Positions 17,501 to 26,076 of a stretch of 64,000 nucleotides of DNA are shown here, in pieces. This DNA comes from Caenispirillum salinarum_A (lineage in GTDB: Bacteria; Pseudomonadota; Alphaproteobacteria; Rhodospirillales; Rhodospirillaceae). The position numbers and the translations under genes are program-made. Position 1 is the first letter of the stretch; each line of letters opens with the position of its first letter. The notes beneath the pieces were generated by a model, which saw only the letters and a program-made list of their open reading frames with translations, was not told the DNA's origin and ran no database searches. The stretch spans positions 806,001-870,000 of the forward strand of contig NZ_CP085224.1 of NCBI RefSeq assembly GCF_044803115.1, given 5' to 3'.

Positions 17501-17893
17501 ATGATGTTGCGATCCATTGCCGCTGCCGCGCTCGCCGGAGCGCTGCTTGTTCCCGCCGCGACGCCGGCCGTCGCCCAGGTCGGAGAAGGATCGGCCCTGA
17601 CCCACGAGACGGCGCCGCTCGACAATCCCTCGCACCTGGACCTGCAGAAGGCGCTCATCGCCTGGCTGCGCTGCACCGACGCCACGCCCGAGAAGGTGGA
17701 CCTGGAAAAGATCCAGATGCGCCTGCTCCAGACAACCCAGGTGCCGCAGAGCGAGGCCGAGGCCCTGGCCGAACTGGAGGCCGCCGCGCGCGCCATGGGC
17801 GAGGCCGTGGACGAGGACGGCTGCGACAGTCCGCGCGTGAAACGCCACATCGCGCTGTTCGACACCTATCTTCGCCCGGCGCTGGAGCAGTAG
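17501..17893 (+). CDS. Secreted protein of unknown function
   Basis: 130 residues from tandem ATG codons at 17501. A signal peptide covers about the first 25 residues (cleavage near PAVAQ). The mature part is mostly helical, with two cysteines (LRCTD and DGCDSP) that could form a disulfide in the periplasm, and an acidic Glu/Ala helix. I do not recognise the family. It is divergent from the riboswitch operon, and GGAAGGA lies upstream. The following gene starts 27 bases after its stop. Confidence 0.7.
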   Translation: MMLRSIAAAALAGALLVPAATPAVAQVGEGSALTHETAPLDNPSHLDLQKALIAWLRCTDATPEKVDLEKIQMRLLQTTQVPQSEAEALAELEAAARAMGEAVDEDGCDSPRVKRHIALFDTYLRPALEQ

Positions 17894-17919
17894 CCCGACC
17901 CTTTCCGCGAGTGCGCGCC

Positions 17920-18327
17920 ATGACCGCCGATCTGCTCGACCGCCTGCACCTGGTTCCCGGCTCCGTCGCGCGCCTGGTGGATGCGCCGGATGACTGGTCC
18001 CGGAGGCTGCCCGCCGCAACCTCCGACGGCGTGACGTGGGTCGACGAAGGGCCCTGTTCGTGGCTGCTGGCTTTCGCGCGCGACCGGGCGGGGCTGCAGG
18101 CCCTGGTGCCGCGCGCCGTACCCGTCCTGGCCGAGGATGCGGTGTTTTGGGTGGCCCATCCGCGCGGCGCGCACAGCGACCTGACGCGGGAAAAAGGCTG
18201 GCAGCCGCTTGTCGCCGAGGGCTTCGGCGCGACCGAGTGCGTGCCGCTGGACGAGCACTGGCAGGCGCTGCGGTTTACCCACCAGCACGACACCCGCCTG
18301 CGCCACGGCGGCGTCAGTCGGCCCTGA
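17920..18327 (+). CDS. Small conserved protein, possibly DUF3052-like
   Basis: 135 residues, soluble. The segment AVFWVAHPRGAHSDLTREKGW resembles the core of DUF3052-type proteins (a hydrophobic strand, then W-x-x-P-K/R and D-L-T). Function unknown. ATG 17920 is preferred to GTG 17911. The 3' end overlaps the convergent Rrf2 regulator gene by 14 bases. Confidence 0.55.
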   Translation: MTADLLDRLHLVPGSVARLVDAPDDWSRRLPAATSDGVTWVDEGPCSWLLAFARDRAGLQALVPRAVPVLAEDAVFWVAHPRGAHSDLTREKGWQPLVAEGFGATECVPLDEHWQALRFTHQHDTRLRHGGVSRP

Positions 18328-18784
18328 CCTCGGGACCCAGCCCGAGCAGGGCCTCCAGCGAGTCCGGGCGGCGCACCACATCGGCCAGCGTGTGGCGGTC
18401 GAGCACCGCCAGGAAGGCTTCCTGCGCCTGTCCCAGCATGCCCTTGAGCCGACAGGCGGGCGAGATGGCGCAGGCGTCGGAGGCGCGGTCGAAGCATTCC
18501 ACCAGGTCGTCGCGGGATTCCAGGGCGCGGACCACGGCGCCGATGCCGATCTCGGCGGCCGGCCGCGCCAGGCGCACGCCGCCGCCGCGCCCGCGCAGGC
18601 CCTCGACCACGCCCAGGCGCGTCAGTTCATTGGCGACCTTCATCAGGTGATGACGCGAGATGTTGTAGCGTTCGGCAATGTCGCGCACGGTCAGCGTCCG
18701 GCCGGCGCCGGGCGCGCGGCGCTCCACCACGGCCAGCGCGATGAGCAGCCGCAGGGCGAAGTCGGTGTGCTGGGTCAGGCGCAT
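18314..18784 (-). CDS. Rrf2-family regulator with NsrR-type cysteines
   Basis: 156-residue winged-helix regulator. The helix-turn-helix part is LTVRDIAERYNISRHHLMKVANELTRLG, followed by a glycine wing GLRGRGGGVRLARP. Three cysteines occur in ECFDRASDACAISPACRLK, with spacing close to the C-x7-C-x5-C of the iron-sulfur NO sensor NsrR. Such regulators sense NO or cluster status. It lies just upstream of the sox region and could control it, or a remote nitrosative-stress regulon. Confidence 0.88.
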   Translation of the reverse strand: MRLTQHTDFALRLLIALAVVERRAPGAGRTLTVRDIAERYNISRHHLMKVANELTRLGVVEGLRGRGGGVRLARPAAEIGIGAVVRALESRDDLVECFDRASDACAISPACRLKGMLGQAQEAFLAVLDRHTLADVVRRPDSLEALLGLGPEVRAD

Positions 18785-18853
18785 GGCGGCGGCTCCGGCG
18801 AAAAGATGCCGCCAGGATACCGCTTTATGCGGCGGTGTGCACGCCCCGCGCGG

Positions 18854-19216
18854 TCAGTCCTCAAGGGCCTCCATGAGGTTGTCGAGCTGCCACCAGAACA
18901 TCTCGTCACCGGCATAGCCGGTGATACGGCCGATTTCCTCGCCGTCGTCGTTCACCAGGACGAAGGTGGGCGTCATGCGCACCGGTTCCTTGGTCTTGAT
19001 GTCGACGGGCAGCGGCTTCTGTGTCAGGTCGACGCGGCGCAGCGGCGCCCGCGCGGCTTCCTCCGTTTTCGGATAGATGGGGCCGATCTCCTCGGTCCAG
19101 GCCTTGCACCAGGCGCAGCCGGGCGCTTCGAACATAACCAGCTCGGCCGCGTGCGCCGCCCATGTGTACCCCAAAAGAGGTACAATGGTGATCAAGTAAA
19201 ATAAAATCCGTTTCAT
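18854..19216 (-). CDS. Periplasmic thioredoxin-like protein, SoxS-like
   Basis: 120-residue thioredoxin-fold protein with a signal segment (MKRILFYLITIVPLLGYTWAAHA) and the redox motif APGCAWCKAW. A cis-proline region occurs in RMTPTFVLVNDDG. In sox clusters of alphaproteobacteria such proteins (SoxS) reduce or reactivate the SoxYZ carrier. Divergent from soxX; GGGGAGGACAAGGA upstream supports ATG 19216 rather than the longer frame. Confidence 0.8.
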   Translation of the reverse strand: MKRILFYLITIVPLLGYTWAAHAAELVMFEAPGCAWCKAWTEEIGPIYPKTEEAARAPLRRVDLTQKPLPVDIKTKEPVRMTPTFVLVNDDGEEIGRITGYAGDEMFWWQLDNLMEALED

Positions 19217-19539
19217 GGCGTTCCTTGTCCTCCCCATGCGCAACGTCTGAAGCCACTGATTCGCCGCCGTTTTCAAGGCCCCCTCAATTTTGGGTCTTTT
19301 TTTCCTCTTGCATCCTGGGCCACATCACGTCACGCTATTCCAGAAAACACTAATATACTCAGAGCCGCCGGGTCAAAGACTCAAAAGAACACCGGTTTCT
19401 GCGTATAATAAGAAGTGTGGGGAGGCGGAAGGTCCAAAGCCCCGCCTAGAACAAGTTGACGCAATGCTGGCCGCGCCTTTGCGAGCATCGGACGAGTTTT
19501 GCCTTGCGTCAAATAACCGGGGAAGAAAGGGAGGCGTTC
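19217..19539. promoter_or_regulatory. Divergent soxS-like / soxX control region
   Basis: A 323-base AT-richer gap between the minus-strand thioredoxin gene and soxX. A TATAAT hexamer at 19404-19409 is a fair -10 candidate for the sox operon, but no good TTGACA lies at the right distance, so an activator may be needed. AGGGAGG (19528-19534) is the ribosome site for the GTG start of soxX. Confidence 0.55.
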
Positions 19540-20028
19540 GTGCAGCGCAAGACATCTGCGATTTCCGCGATGGTGGCGACGGCTGCCGTTGCCGGTCTGG
19601 CTTTGGCCGCACCGGCGCAGGCGGCTGACCTGGTCGACTACAAGGTGGTCGACGACTGGACCATTCCCGAGAGCCTGACCGGCCAGCCGGGCGATCCGGT
19701 CAACGGCAAGGTGGTCGCCGTCGATCGCAAGCTCGGCAACTGCCTGAGCTGCCACAAGATGCCCGTTCCCGAGGAGCAGTTCCACGGCGAGACCGGCCCG
19801 TCGCTCTGGGGCGTCGGCAACCGCTACGAGCCCGAACACCTGCGGCTGCGTTTGGTGGATTCGAAGGTCATCAACCCCGAGACCATGATGCCCGCCTTCT
19901 ACAGGGTCGAAGGACTGCACATGGTCAAGGACAGCTTCGAAGGTGAACCGATCCTGACGGCGCAGCAGGTGGAGGACGTGGTCGCGTACCTGGTGACGCT
20001 GACCGAAGAAGAACCGCAGACGAACTGA
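19540..20028 (+). CDS. soxX: Sulfur-oxidation cytochrome SoxX
   Basis: Periplasmic monohaem c-type cytochrome, partner of SoxA in attaching thiosulfate to the SoxYZ carrier. It has 162 residues from GTG 19540. The signal peptide ends near APAQA, and the haem motif NCLSCHKMP is followed by TGPSLWGVGNRY and a methionine ligand likely in PETMMPAFYR. The GTG is chosen because a strong AGGGAGG sits five bases before it and the signal peptide begins there; the upstream ATG at 19456 would add a long non-conserved tail. First gene of soxXYZAB. Confidence 0.93.
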   Translation: MQRKTSAISAMVATAAVAGLALAAPAQAADLVDYKVVDDWTIPESLTGQPGDPVNGKVVAVDRKLGNCLSCHKMPVPEEQFHGETGPSLWGVGNRYEPEHLRLRLVDSKVINPETMMPAFYRVEGLHMVKDSFEGEPILTAQQVEDVVAYLVTLTEEEPQTN

Positions 20029-20134
20029 GGACGACCCTACCGTGTCGCGAGACGCGAGCACCGGGCCCGCACTGAAGGCGGGCCGCGAACCCTCGCGCTC
20101 GTCCGGGGAGACTTGGAAGAAAGGTCAAGGAAAG

Positions 20135-20608
20135 ATGAAAATGATGTCCAAGGCGATGAGCCGCCGGCAGGTGTTTTTCTCGATCGGTGGCGTGGCCGCC
20201 GCCGGTGTCGGCATGACGTTGATGCCGGGCCTGGCGAAGGCCAGCCCGGAAGAGGTGCAAAAGGCCATCAAGGAAATGATCGGCGACACCACGCCGCAGG
20301 AAGGCAAGGTGTCCCTGGACCTGCCGGAGATCGCCGAGAACGGCAACACCGTGCCCGTCGGCGTGTCCGTCGACAGTCCCATGACGGAGGACAGCTACGT
20401 CAAGGCCGTGCACCTGATGGCCGACGGCAACCCGTCGCCCGAGGTGATCACCTTCAAGTTCACCCCGCAGTCGGGCCGCGCCGAGGCGTCGACCCGCATG
20501 CGCCTGGCGCAGACGCAGAACGTGATCGCCTTCGCCGAAATGAGCGACGGCTCCGTCTATCGCGCCGCCCAGCCGGTGAAGGTGACCATCGGCGGCTGCG
20601 GCGGCTGA
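20135..20608 (+). CDS. soxY: Sulfur carrier protein SoxY
   Basis: Periplasmic carrier whose C-terminal cysteine holds the sulfur substrate during thiosulfate oxidation. It has 157 residues. A twin-arginine signal (MSRRQVFFSIGGVAAAG) exports it folded, probably together with SoxZ. The carrier swinging arm is intact at the C-terminus (TIGGCGG). ATG 20135 follows CAAGGAAAG; an upstream GTG at 20042 is rejected because it would precede the signal peptide by 30 residues. Confidence 0.95.
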   Translation: MKMMSKAMSRRQVFFSIGGVAAAGVGMTLMPGLAKASPEEVQKAIKEMIGDTTPQEGKVSLDLPEIAENGNTVPVGVSVDSPMTEDSYVKAVHLMADGNPSPEVITFKFTPQSGRAEASTRMRLAQTQNVIAFAEMSDGSVYRAAQPVKVTIGGCGG

Positions 20609-20729
20609 CCGGGCAGGCCGGGCGGCCTGACGGTCGGGTCCGGCGGCGATCGACATCACGGCGGCCGCTCCGCCTCTTCATGACCATGGCATGAGGCGGC
20701 CGCGACAGGACAAGTTCGGAGGTTTTACA

Positions 20730-21056
20730 ATGGCCAGCAAGCCCCGCGTGCGCGCGCCCAAGTCCGCTTCCAAGGGCGAGGTCGTCGAGATCAAGACGCT
20801 GATTTCCCACAAGATGGAAAGCGGCCAGCGCAAGGACAGCGACGGCAACGTCATCCCGCGCCAGATCATCAACCACTTCGAGGCGCGCTTCAACGGCGAG
20901 CCCTTCTTCGTCGCCGAGATCGAGCCGGCCGTGTCGGCCAACCCCTATATCTCCTTCTACCACCAGCCCCAGGAAAGCGGGGAGTACGAGTTCGTCTGGA
21001 ACGACGACGACGGCTCCACCTACAGCACCAAGAGCAAGCTGAGCGTCGAAGGCTGA
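20730..21056 (+). CDS. soxZ: Sulfur carrier complex protein SoxZ
   Basis: 108-residue immunoglobulin-like partner of SoxY, with VVEIKTLISHKMESGQRKD and NPYISFYHQPQESGEYEFVWNDDDG. It has no export signal and is expected to ride out with SoxY through the Tat system. TCGGAGG seven bases before ATG 20730 supports the start. Confidence 0.95.
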   Translation: MASKPRVRAPKSASKGEVVEIKTLISHKMESGQRKDSDGNVIPRQIINHFEARFNGEPFFVAEIEPAVSANPYISFYHQPQESGEYEFVWNDDDGSTYSTKSKLSVEG

Positions 21057-21169
21057 TTTCCTTTCCGAAGGGCCGGGTGAAGCGGGCGTACGACCCGCCA
21101 CCCGGCACCTTCCAACACCGGCCGGGGACACGGTCGGGACTTAATGAAGAACGACCGGGGAGGTCAACG

Positions 21170-21994
21170 ATGAACACCAAGCTCAAGGCCCTGACGGCCG
21201 CCATTGCGCTCGGCCTTCCGGCCCTGGCGCTCGGCACCGGCCCCGCCGCCGCCGATGAACTGGCGGAAGGCAAGTGGGGCGAGTACCAGGCGGGCGACAA
21301 GCGCTCCGGCTACACCTACGCCGGTGCCGAGACCCGCGCCATGCAGGACGACGAGTTCCAGAACCCCGCCATGCTCTGGCTCGACACGGGCATGAGCGAG
21401 TGGGAAGCCGCGGCGGGCGACGCCGGCAAAGCCTGCGCCGACTGCCACGGCGACGCCGAGGAAAGCATGACGGGCGTCGCCACCAAGTACCCGGTCTATT
21501 CGGAAGAGACCGGCAAGATGATGAACCTGGAGCAGCGGATCAACTTCTGCCGCACCGAGAACATGCAGGCCGAGCCCTACAAGTGGGAAAGCGACGAGCT
21601 GCTGGGCATGACGGCCTACGTCAAGAACCAGTCCAAGGGCATGCCCGTCGACGTGTCCATCGACGGCCCGGCCAAGGAGTTCTGGGAAAAGGGGAAGGAG
21701 TTCTACGAGACCCGCCGGGGCCAGCTCGACCTGGCCTGCACCCATTGCCACATCGACAACGCCGGCAACGTGATCCGCGCCGAGACGCTGAGCCAGGGCC
21801 AGGGCAACGGCTTCCCGCTGTATCGCCTGAAGTGGCAGAAGGTGGGGTCGCTGCACCGCCGCTTCCGCGGCTGCAACAACAACATCCGCGCCGACAAGCT
21901 GCCCTACGGCTCCGACGAGTACACGAACCTGGAGCTGTACGTGACCTGGCGCGGCAACGGCCTGCCCATCGAGACGCCGGCCGTGCGCAAGTGA
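21170..21994 (+). CDS. soxA: Dihaem cytochrome SoxA
   Basis: Periplasmic L-cysteine S-thiosulfotransferase subunit, 274 residues, forming SoxAX. A signal peptide ends near GPAAA. Two haem motifs are present, CADCH (about residue 87) and CTHCH (about residue 190), making it a dihaem form. The cysteine in FRGCNN near the C-terminus is the expected modified haem ligand of the active site. GGGGAGG precedes ATG 21170. Confidence 0.95.
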   Translation: MNTKLKALTAAIALGLPALALGTGPAAADELAEGKWGEYQAGDKRSGYTYAGAETRAMQDDEFQNPAMLWLDTGMSEWEAAAGDAGKACADCHGDAEESMTGVATKYPVYSEETGKMMNLEQRINFCRTENMQAEPYKWESDELLGMTAYVKNQSKGMPVDVSIDGPAKEFWEKGKEFYETRRGQLDLACTHCHIDNAGNVIRAETLSQGQGNGFPLYRLKWQKVGSLHRRFRGCNNNIRADKLPYGSDEYTNLELYVTWRGNGLPIETPAVRK

Positions 21995-22020
21995 CGTAAG
22001 GCCTTCGCCGGGCCACGGCG

Positions 22021-22055
22021 GGCGGGGCGGGATGCCTCGACAGTCCCGCCCCGCC
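22021..22055 (+). other. Stable hairpin between soxA and soxB
   Basis: A perfect 12-bp inverted repeat (GGCGGGGCGGGA and TCCCGCCCCGCC, 11-base loop) lies in the soxA-soxB gap. There is no T-run after it, so it is more likely an RNA-stabilising or partial-attenuation structure than a full terminator. Confidence 0.55.
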
Positions 22056-22152
22056 ACGGCCGGCGACGCCCAACGATCTTCACTCACCAACCGAGACGAC
22101 ATGAGCCCGGGCCGCGAACGCGCGCGCCCGAACCGGGGAGGCTTGTCCTAAG

Positions 22153-23850
22153 ATGCTGTTTACCCGACGCGATTTCCTTCGCGCCACCGCCGCCACCGCC
22201 ATCCTCACTGGCGCCGGCACCGTGAGCCTGGGGCGCACCGCCTACGGTCAGTCCAGGATGATGACCCAGGACGACCTGCTGCGCTTCGAGCCCAAGGGCC
22301 AGGTGACGCTGCTGCACGTGACCGACATGCACGCGCAGCTCAAACCCGTCTTCTTCCGCGAACCCTCCGTCAACCTGGGCGTCGGCCAAGTGGCCGGCAA
22401 GCCGCCGCACGTCGTCGGGCCCGAGTTCCTGAAGATGTTCGACATCGCCCGCGGCACGCCCGAGTGCTACGCGCTGACCTACGTCGACTTCGTGGACCTG
22501 GCCCGCCAGTACGGCAAGCTGGGCGGCGTCGACCGGCTGGCGACCCTCATCAAGGCCATCCGCGCCGAGCGGCCGGAGAACACCCTTTTCCTGGACGGCG
22601 GCGACACCTGGCAGGGCAGCTACACCTCGTACCACACCAAGGGCGAGGACATGGTCAAGGTGATGAACGCGCTCACCACCGACGCCATGACGGCCCACTG
22701 GGAGTTCACCTACGGCCAGGACCGCGTGCAGGAACTGATCGACCAGATGGACTTCCCCTTCCTGGCGGGCAACGTCATCGACGCGACCTGGGAAGAGGCC
22801 GTCTTCGACAGCACCAAGATGTTCGAGCGCGGCGGGGTGAAGATCGCCGTCATCGGCCAGGCCTTTCCCTACACGCCGATCGCCAATCCCGGCTACATGA
22901 TCCCCGACTGGTCGTTCGGCATCCGACCGGAGCTGGTGCAGGAGCACATCGACAACGCCCGCGCCAACGGGGCGGAAGTGGTGGTGCTGCTGTCGCACAA
23001 CGGGTTCGACGTGGACCGCAAGCTGGCGGGCATGGTCGACGGCCTGGACGTGCTGCTGACCGGCCACACCCACGACGCCCTGCCGCGCGCCATCGACGTC
23101 GACGGCACGCTGCTCATCGCGTCGGGCTCGCACGGCAAGTTCCTGTCTCGCCTGGACCTGGACGTGAAGAACGGCAAGGTCGCCGACTACACCTACCGCC
23201 TGATCCCCGTGTTCTCCGACGTCATCACGCCGGACCCGGACATGGCCAAGCTGGTGGATGAGGTGCGCGCGCCCTTCGCCGCCGAGATCGACCGCGTGGT
23301 CGGCACCACTGATTCGCTGCTGTATCGCCGCGGCAACTTCAACGGCACCTTCGACGACCTGATCTGCCAGGCGCTGCTGGAGGAACGCGACGCCGAGATC
23401 GCGCTGTCGCCGGGCTTCCGCTGGGGCACGACGCTGCTGCCGGGCCAGGAGATCACGGTGGACGACATCCACTCCATGACGTCGATCACCTATCCGGAGG
23501 CCTACCGCTCGCAGATGACCGGCGAGACGCTGAAGGCGATCCTGGAGGACGTGGCCGACAACATCTTCAATCCAGACCCGTTCTACCAGCAGGGCGGCGA
23601 CATGGTCCGCGTCGGCGGCATGGGCTACACGATCGACGTCGACAAGCCCATGGGCAGCCGCATCAGCAACATGACCATGCTGAAGACCGGAGAGCCCGTC
23701 GACCCCTCCAAGGAATACACGGTCGCCGGCTGGGCCTCGGTCAACGAGGGCACGGAAGGCCCGCCCATCTGGGACGTGGTCACCAACTACGTCGAGAAGC
23801 ACAAGACCGTTGAACTGGCGCCCAACGACAGCATCCAGGTGCGCAGCTAG
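22153..23850 (+). CDS. soxB: Thiosulfohydrolase SoxB
   Basis: Di-manganese periplasmic enzyme that releases sulfate from the SoxYZ-bound thiosulfate. It has 565 residues. The Tat signal is TRRDFLRATAATAIL. Metallophosphoesterase motifs are LLHVTDMHAQL, FLDGGDTWQGS, the SoxB-type AHWEFTYG, LLSHNGFDVD and LLTGHTHDALP. The C-terminal 5'-nucleotidase-like domain begins around residue 370. Last gene of the first sox transcript; the next gene runs the opposite way. Confidence 0.96.
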   Translation: MLFTRRDFLRATAATAILTGAGTVSLGRTAYGQSRMMTQDDLLRFEPKGQVTLLHVTDMHAQLKPVFFREPSVNLGVGQVAGKPPHVVGPEFLKMFDIARGTPECYALTYVDFVDLARQYGKLGGVDRLATLIKAIRAERPENTLFLDGGDTWQGSYTSYHTKGEDMVKVMNALTTDAMTAHWEFTYGQDRVQELIDQMDFPFLAGNVIDATWEEAVFDSTKMFERGGVKIAVIGQAFPYTPIANPGYMIPDWSFGIRPELVQEHIDNARANGAEVVVLLSHNGFDVDRKLAGMVDGLDVLLTGHTHDALPRAIDVDGTLLIASGSHGKFLSRLDLDVKNGKVADYTYRLIPVFSDVITPDPDMAKLVDEVRAPFAAEIDRVVGTTDSLLYRRGNFNGTFDDLICQALLEERDAEIALSPGFRWGTTLLPGQEITVDDIHSMTSITYPEAYRSQMTGETLKAILEDVADNIFNPDPFYQQGGDMVRVGGMGYTIDVDKPMGSRISNMTMLKTGEPVDPSKEYTVAGWASVNEGTEGPPIWDVVTNYVEKHKTVELAPNDSIQVRS

Positions 23851-24022
23851 ACGGACCGCACCGGCACGGCCGCCGCCCCTGCGCGGACGGCGGCCGCCAC
23901 CGGACCGCGCTTTACCGGGGAGACCATCGGCCATGACTGGCCCGGACGATATCGACACGCGCGCCCCGGCGCCGGGGCGTGGCGGACCCCGCGCGGCCCG
24001 CCAACGCACCCGCGCCGCCTGG

Positions 24023-24505
24023 TCAGGGGGCGATGTAGACCCAGCCGTCCAACTGGCGTTCCACGATGGCGGCAATGCCGGCCTGCACCCATTCGACGCC
24101 CGAGATCAGGTCGTCGGGGCTGCGGTCGGTGGTGTCCATGGTGTTCTTGCAGCCGATGTACTCGATGTTGAACTTCAGCTGGTTCTCGATGCGCTCGGCG
24201 ACCGGGCTGTCCTTGTACAGCGCCTTCATGCCGTCGCCGTAGGCGACGATGGCGAGCTGAACGTTATCGAACCCGTAGAATTTCTGCAGGTTGATGGCGT
24301 TCCACAGCACGTTGTTGACCGTCTTCTCGTCGGCGCTGGTCAGCTGCAGCACGATCTTGCGCGGGGTGTCGAACCCCGGCGGCGGATCGGCGAACTCCAA
24401 CTCGGCCGCCTGGGCCGGGACGAGGGGAACGGGCGCCGCCAGCATCAGCGCGGCGACCGCCACAAGGCCGCCCGTAACGCGGCGGCGAGCGATTTTCTTC
24501 GTCAT
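24023..24505 (-). CDS. Exported DsrE-family protein
   Basis: 160 residues. The signal peptide is MTKKIARRRVTGGLVAVAALMLAAPVPL and beyond. A DsrE/DsrF-like alpha/beta domain follows, containing KIVLQLTSADEKTVNNVLWNAINLQKFYG and VAYGDGMKAL. One conserved-looking cysteine is in IEYIGCKNTM. DsrE-type proteins handle persulfide or sulfur transfer. It is encoded antisense between soxB and soxC, so it splits the sox genes into two transcripts. ATG 24505 is chosen because it begins the signal peptide. Confidence 0.8.
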   Translation of the reverse strand: MTKKIARRRVTGGLVAVAALMLAAPVPLVPAQAAELEFADPPPGFDTPRKIVLQLTSADEKTVNNVLWNAINLQKFYGFDNVQLAIVAYGDGMKALYKDSPVAERIENQLKFNIEYIGCKNTMDTTDRSPDDLISGVEWVQAGIAAIVERQLDGWVYIAP

Positions 24506-24732
24506 GTCAAACACCTGCGGGCCTCCCTGGATGGCGGCCCCGAGGATTGTCCGCCGCCGCTGCCGCGCTCGACCATCGAATGCGCGGCATGGCGGCGCGG
24601 GCGGGCCGCTGACCGACATGGTGGCCCAAAGCGCGATCCACTTCCAGCCCGACAATCGGACATACGAAACAAGCCGGATCACATTCCAGCGAGCCCCGCT
24701 CGCCACAGTTCAGGATCAGGGAGGACATGAGC

Positions 24733-26076
24733 ATGAAAAGGGACGCGACGCCCGTCGGGCGGACCCAGGCGCCGGCGCCCGAGGCGCCCGTCGCCGACAC
24801 CGGTCGACGCAACTTCCTGCGCCGCAGCGCCGCCGCCGTCGGGGCCGTCGGTGCCGCCGGACTGGTCGGCGGCAAGGCCTTCCCCGCCGGCGCGGCGACC
24901 ATGGCCGAGGCCAACCCCGAAAACCTGCCGCCCAACGTGCCGGAGTGGAACAAGTACCTGGGCTATTCCGTGGACTGGCAGCCCTATGGCCTGCCGTCGG
25001 AGTACGAGAAGGACGTGGTGCGCCGGTCCGTCGAATGGCTGACGGCGACCCGCGAGTCGTCCATCAACTTCACGCCCATCCAGGACATGCACGGCTTCGT
25101 CACCCCCAACGGTGTCTGCTTCGAGCGTCACCACGCCGGGGCGGCCATCGTGGACCCGGTGGACTTCCGGCTGATGATCAACGGCCTGGTGGACAAGCCG
25201 CTGGTCTTCACCCTGCAGGACCTGATGCGCATGCCGTCGGTCAGCCGCTTCCACTTCCTGGAGTGCGCGGCCAACAGCGGCATGGAGTGGCGCGGCGCGC
25301 AGCTCAACGGCGTGCAGTTCACCCACGGCATGATCCACTGCGTCCAGTACACCGGCGTGCCTCTGCGCACCGTGCTGGAAGAGGCGGGCGTGAAGCCCAA
25401 CGGCAAATGGATCATGGCCGAGGGCGGCGATTCGGCCGGCATGAACCGTTCCATCCCCATGGAAAAGGCGCTCGACGACTGCATGCTCGCCTGGGCCATG
25501 AACGGCGAGATGCTGCGGCCCGGCAACGGCTATCCGCTGCGCCTGGTGGTGCCCGGCTGGGAAGGCAACATGTGGGTGAAGTGGATCCGCCGCATCGAGG
25601 TGGGCGACAAGCCCTGGTTTGCGCGTGAGGAAACCAGCAAGTACACCGACCTCATGCCCAACGGCAAGGCGCGCCTGTTCACCTGGGAGATGGACCCCAA
25701 GTCCGTCATCGTCTCGCCGTCGCCGGAAAAGCCGGTGCTGCACAAGGGCCTGAACCAGCTGCGCGGTCTGGCATGGTCCGGCCGTGGCAAGGTCAAGCGC
25801 GTCGACGTCTCGCTGGACGGCGGCCGCAACTGGCAGGAGGCGCAGCTTGACCAGCCGGTGCTGGACAAGTGCCTGACCATGTTCCGCATGCCGTTCGAAT
25901 ACACCGGCCAGGAACTGCTGATGCAGTCGCGCTGCATCGACGAGCACGGCGTGGTGCAGCCCACCATGCAGGCGCTGCAGAAGGTGCGCGGCGTCAACTC
26001 GGTCTACCACAACAACTCCATCCAGACCTGGCTGGTGAACAAGAACGGGGAGGTTGAAAATGTTCGTCTCGGTTAA
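24733..26076 (+). CDS. soxC: Sulfane dehydrogenase SoxC (molybdopterin subunit)
   Basis: Molybdenum subunit of SoxCD, which oxidises the sulfane sulfur left on SoxY. 447 residues from ATG 24733, eight bases after GGAGG; ATG 24727 is too close to that site. A twin-arginine signal is GRRNFLRRSAAAVGAVGAAG. The sulfite-oxidase fold contains HFLECAANSG, with the Mo-coordinating cysteine, and a C-terminal dimerisation domain with VDVSLDGGRNWQEA. soxD overlaps its 3' end. Confidence 0.95.
   Translation: MKRDATPVGRTQAPAPEAPVADTGRRNFLRRSAAAVGAVGAAGLVGGKAFPAGAATMAEANPENLPPNVPEWNKYLGYSVDWQPYGLPSEYEKDVVRRSVEWLTATRESSINFTPIQDMHGFVTPNGVCFERHHAGAAIVDPVDFRLMINGLVDKPLVFTLQDLMRMPSVSRFHFLECAANSGMEWRGAQLNGVQFTHGMIHCVQYTGVPLRTVLEEAGVKPNGKWIMAEGGDSAGMNRSIPMEKALDDCMLAWAMNGEMLRPGNGYPLRLVVPGWEGNMWVKWIRRIEVGDKPWFAREETSKYTDLMPNGKARLFTWEMDPKSVIVSPSPEKPVLHKGLNQLRGLAWSGRGKVKRVDVSLDGGRNWQEAQLDQPVLDKCLTMFRMPFEYTGQELLMQSRCIDEHGVVQPTMQALQKVRGVNSVYHNNSIQTWLVNKNGEVENVRLG

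Noticed and set aside
23932..24730. Plus-strand ORF starting after GGGGAGA at 23932
   Set aside because: The ribosome-like site is good, but the frame runs antisense through the dsrE-like gene and yields a Val/Gln-rich non-domain product.
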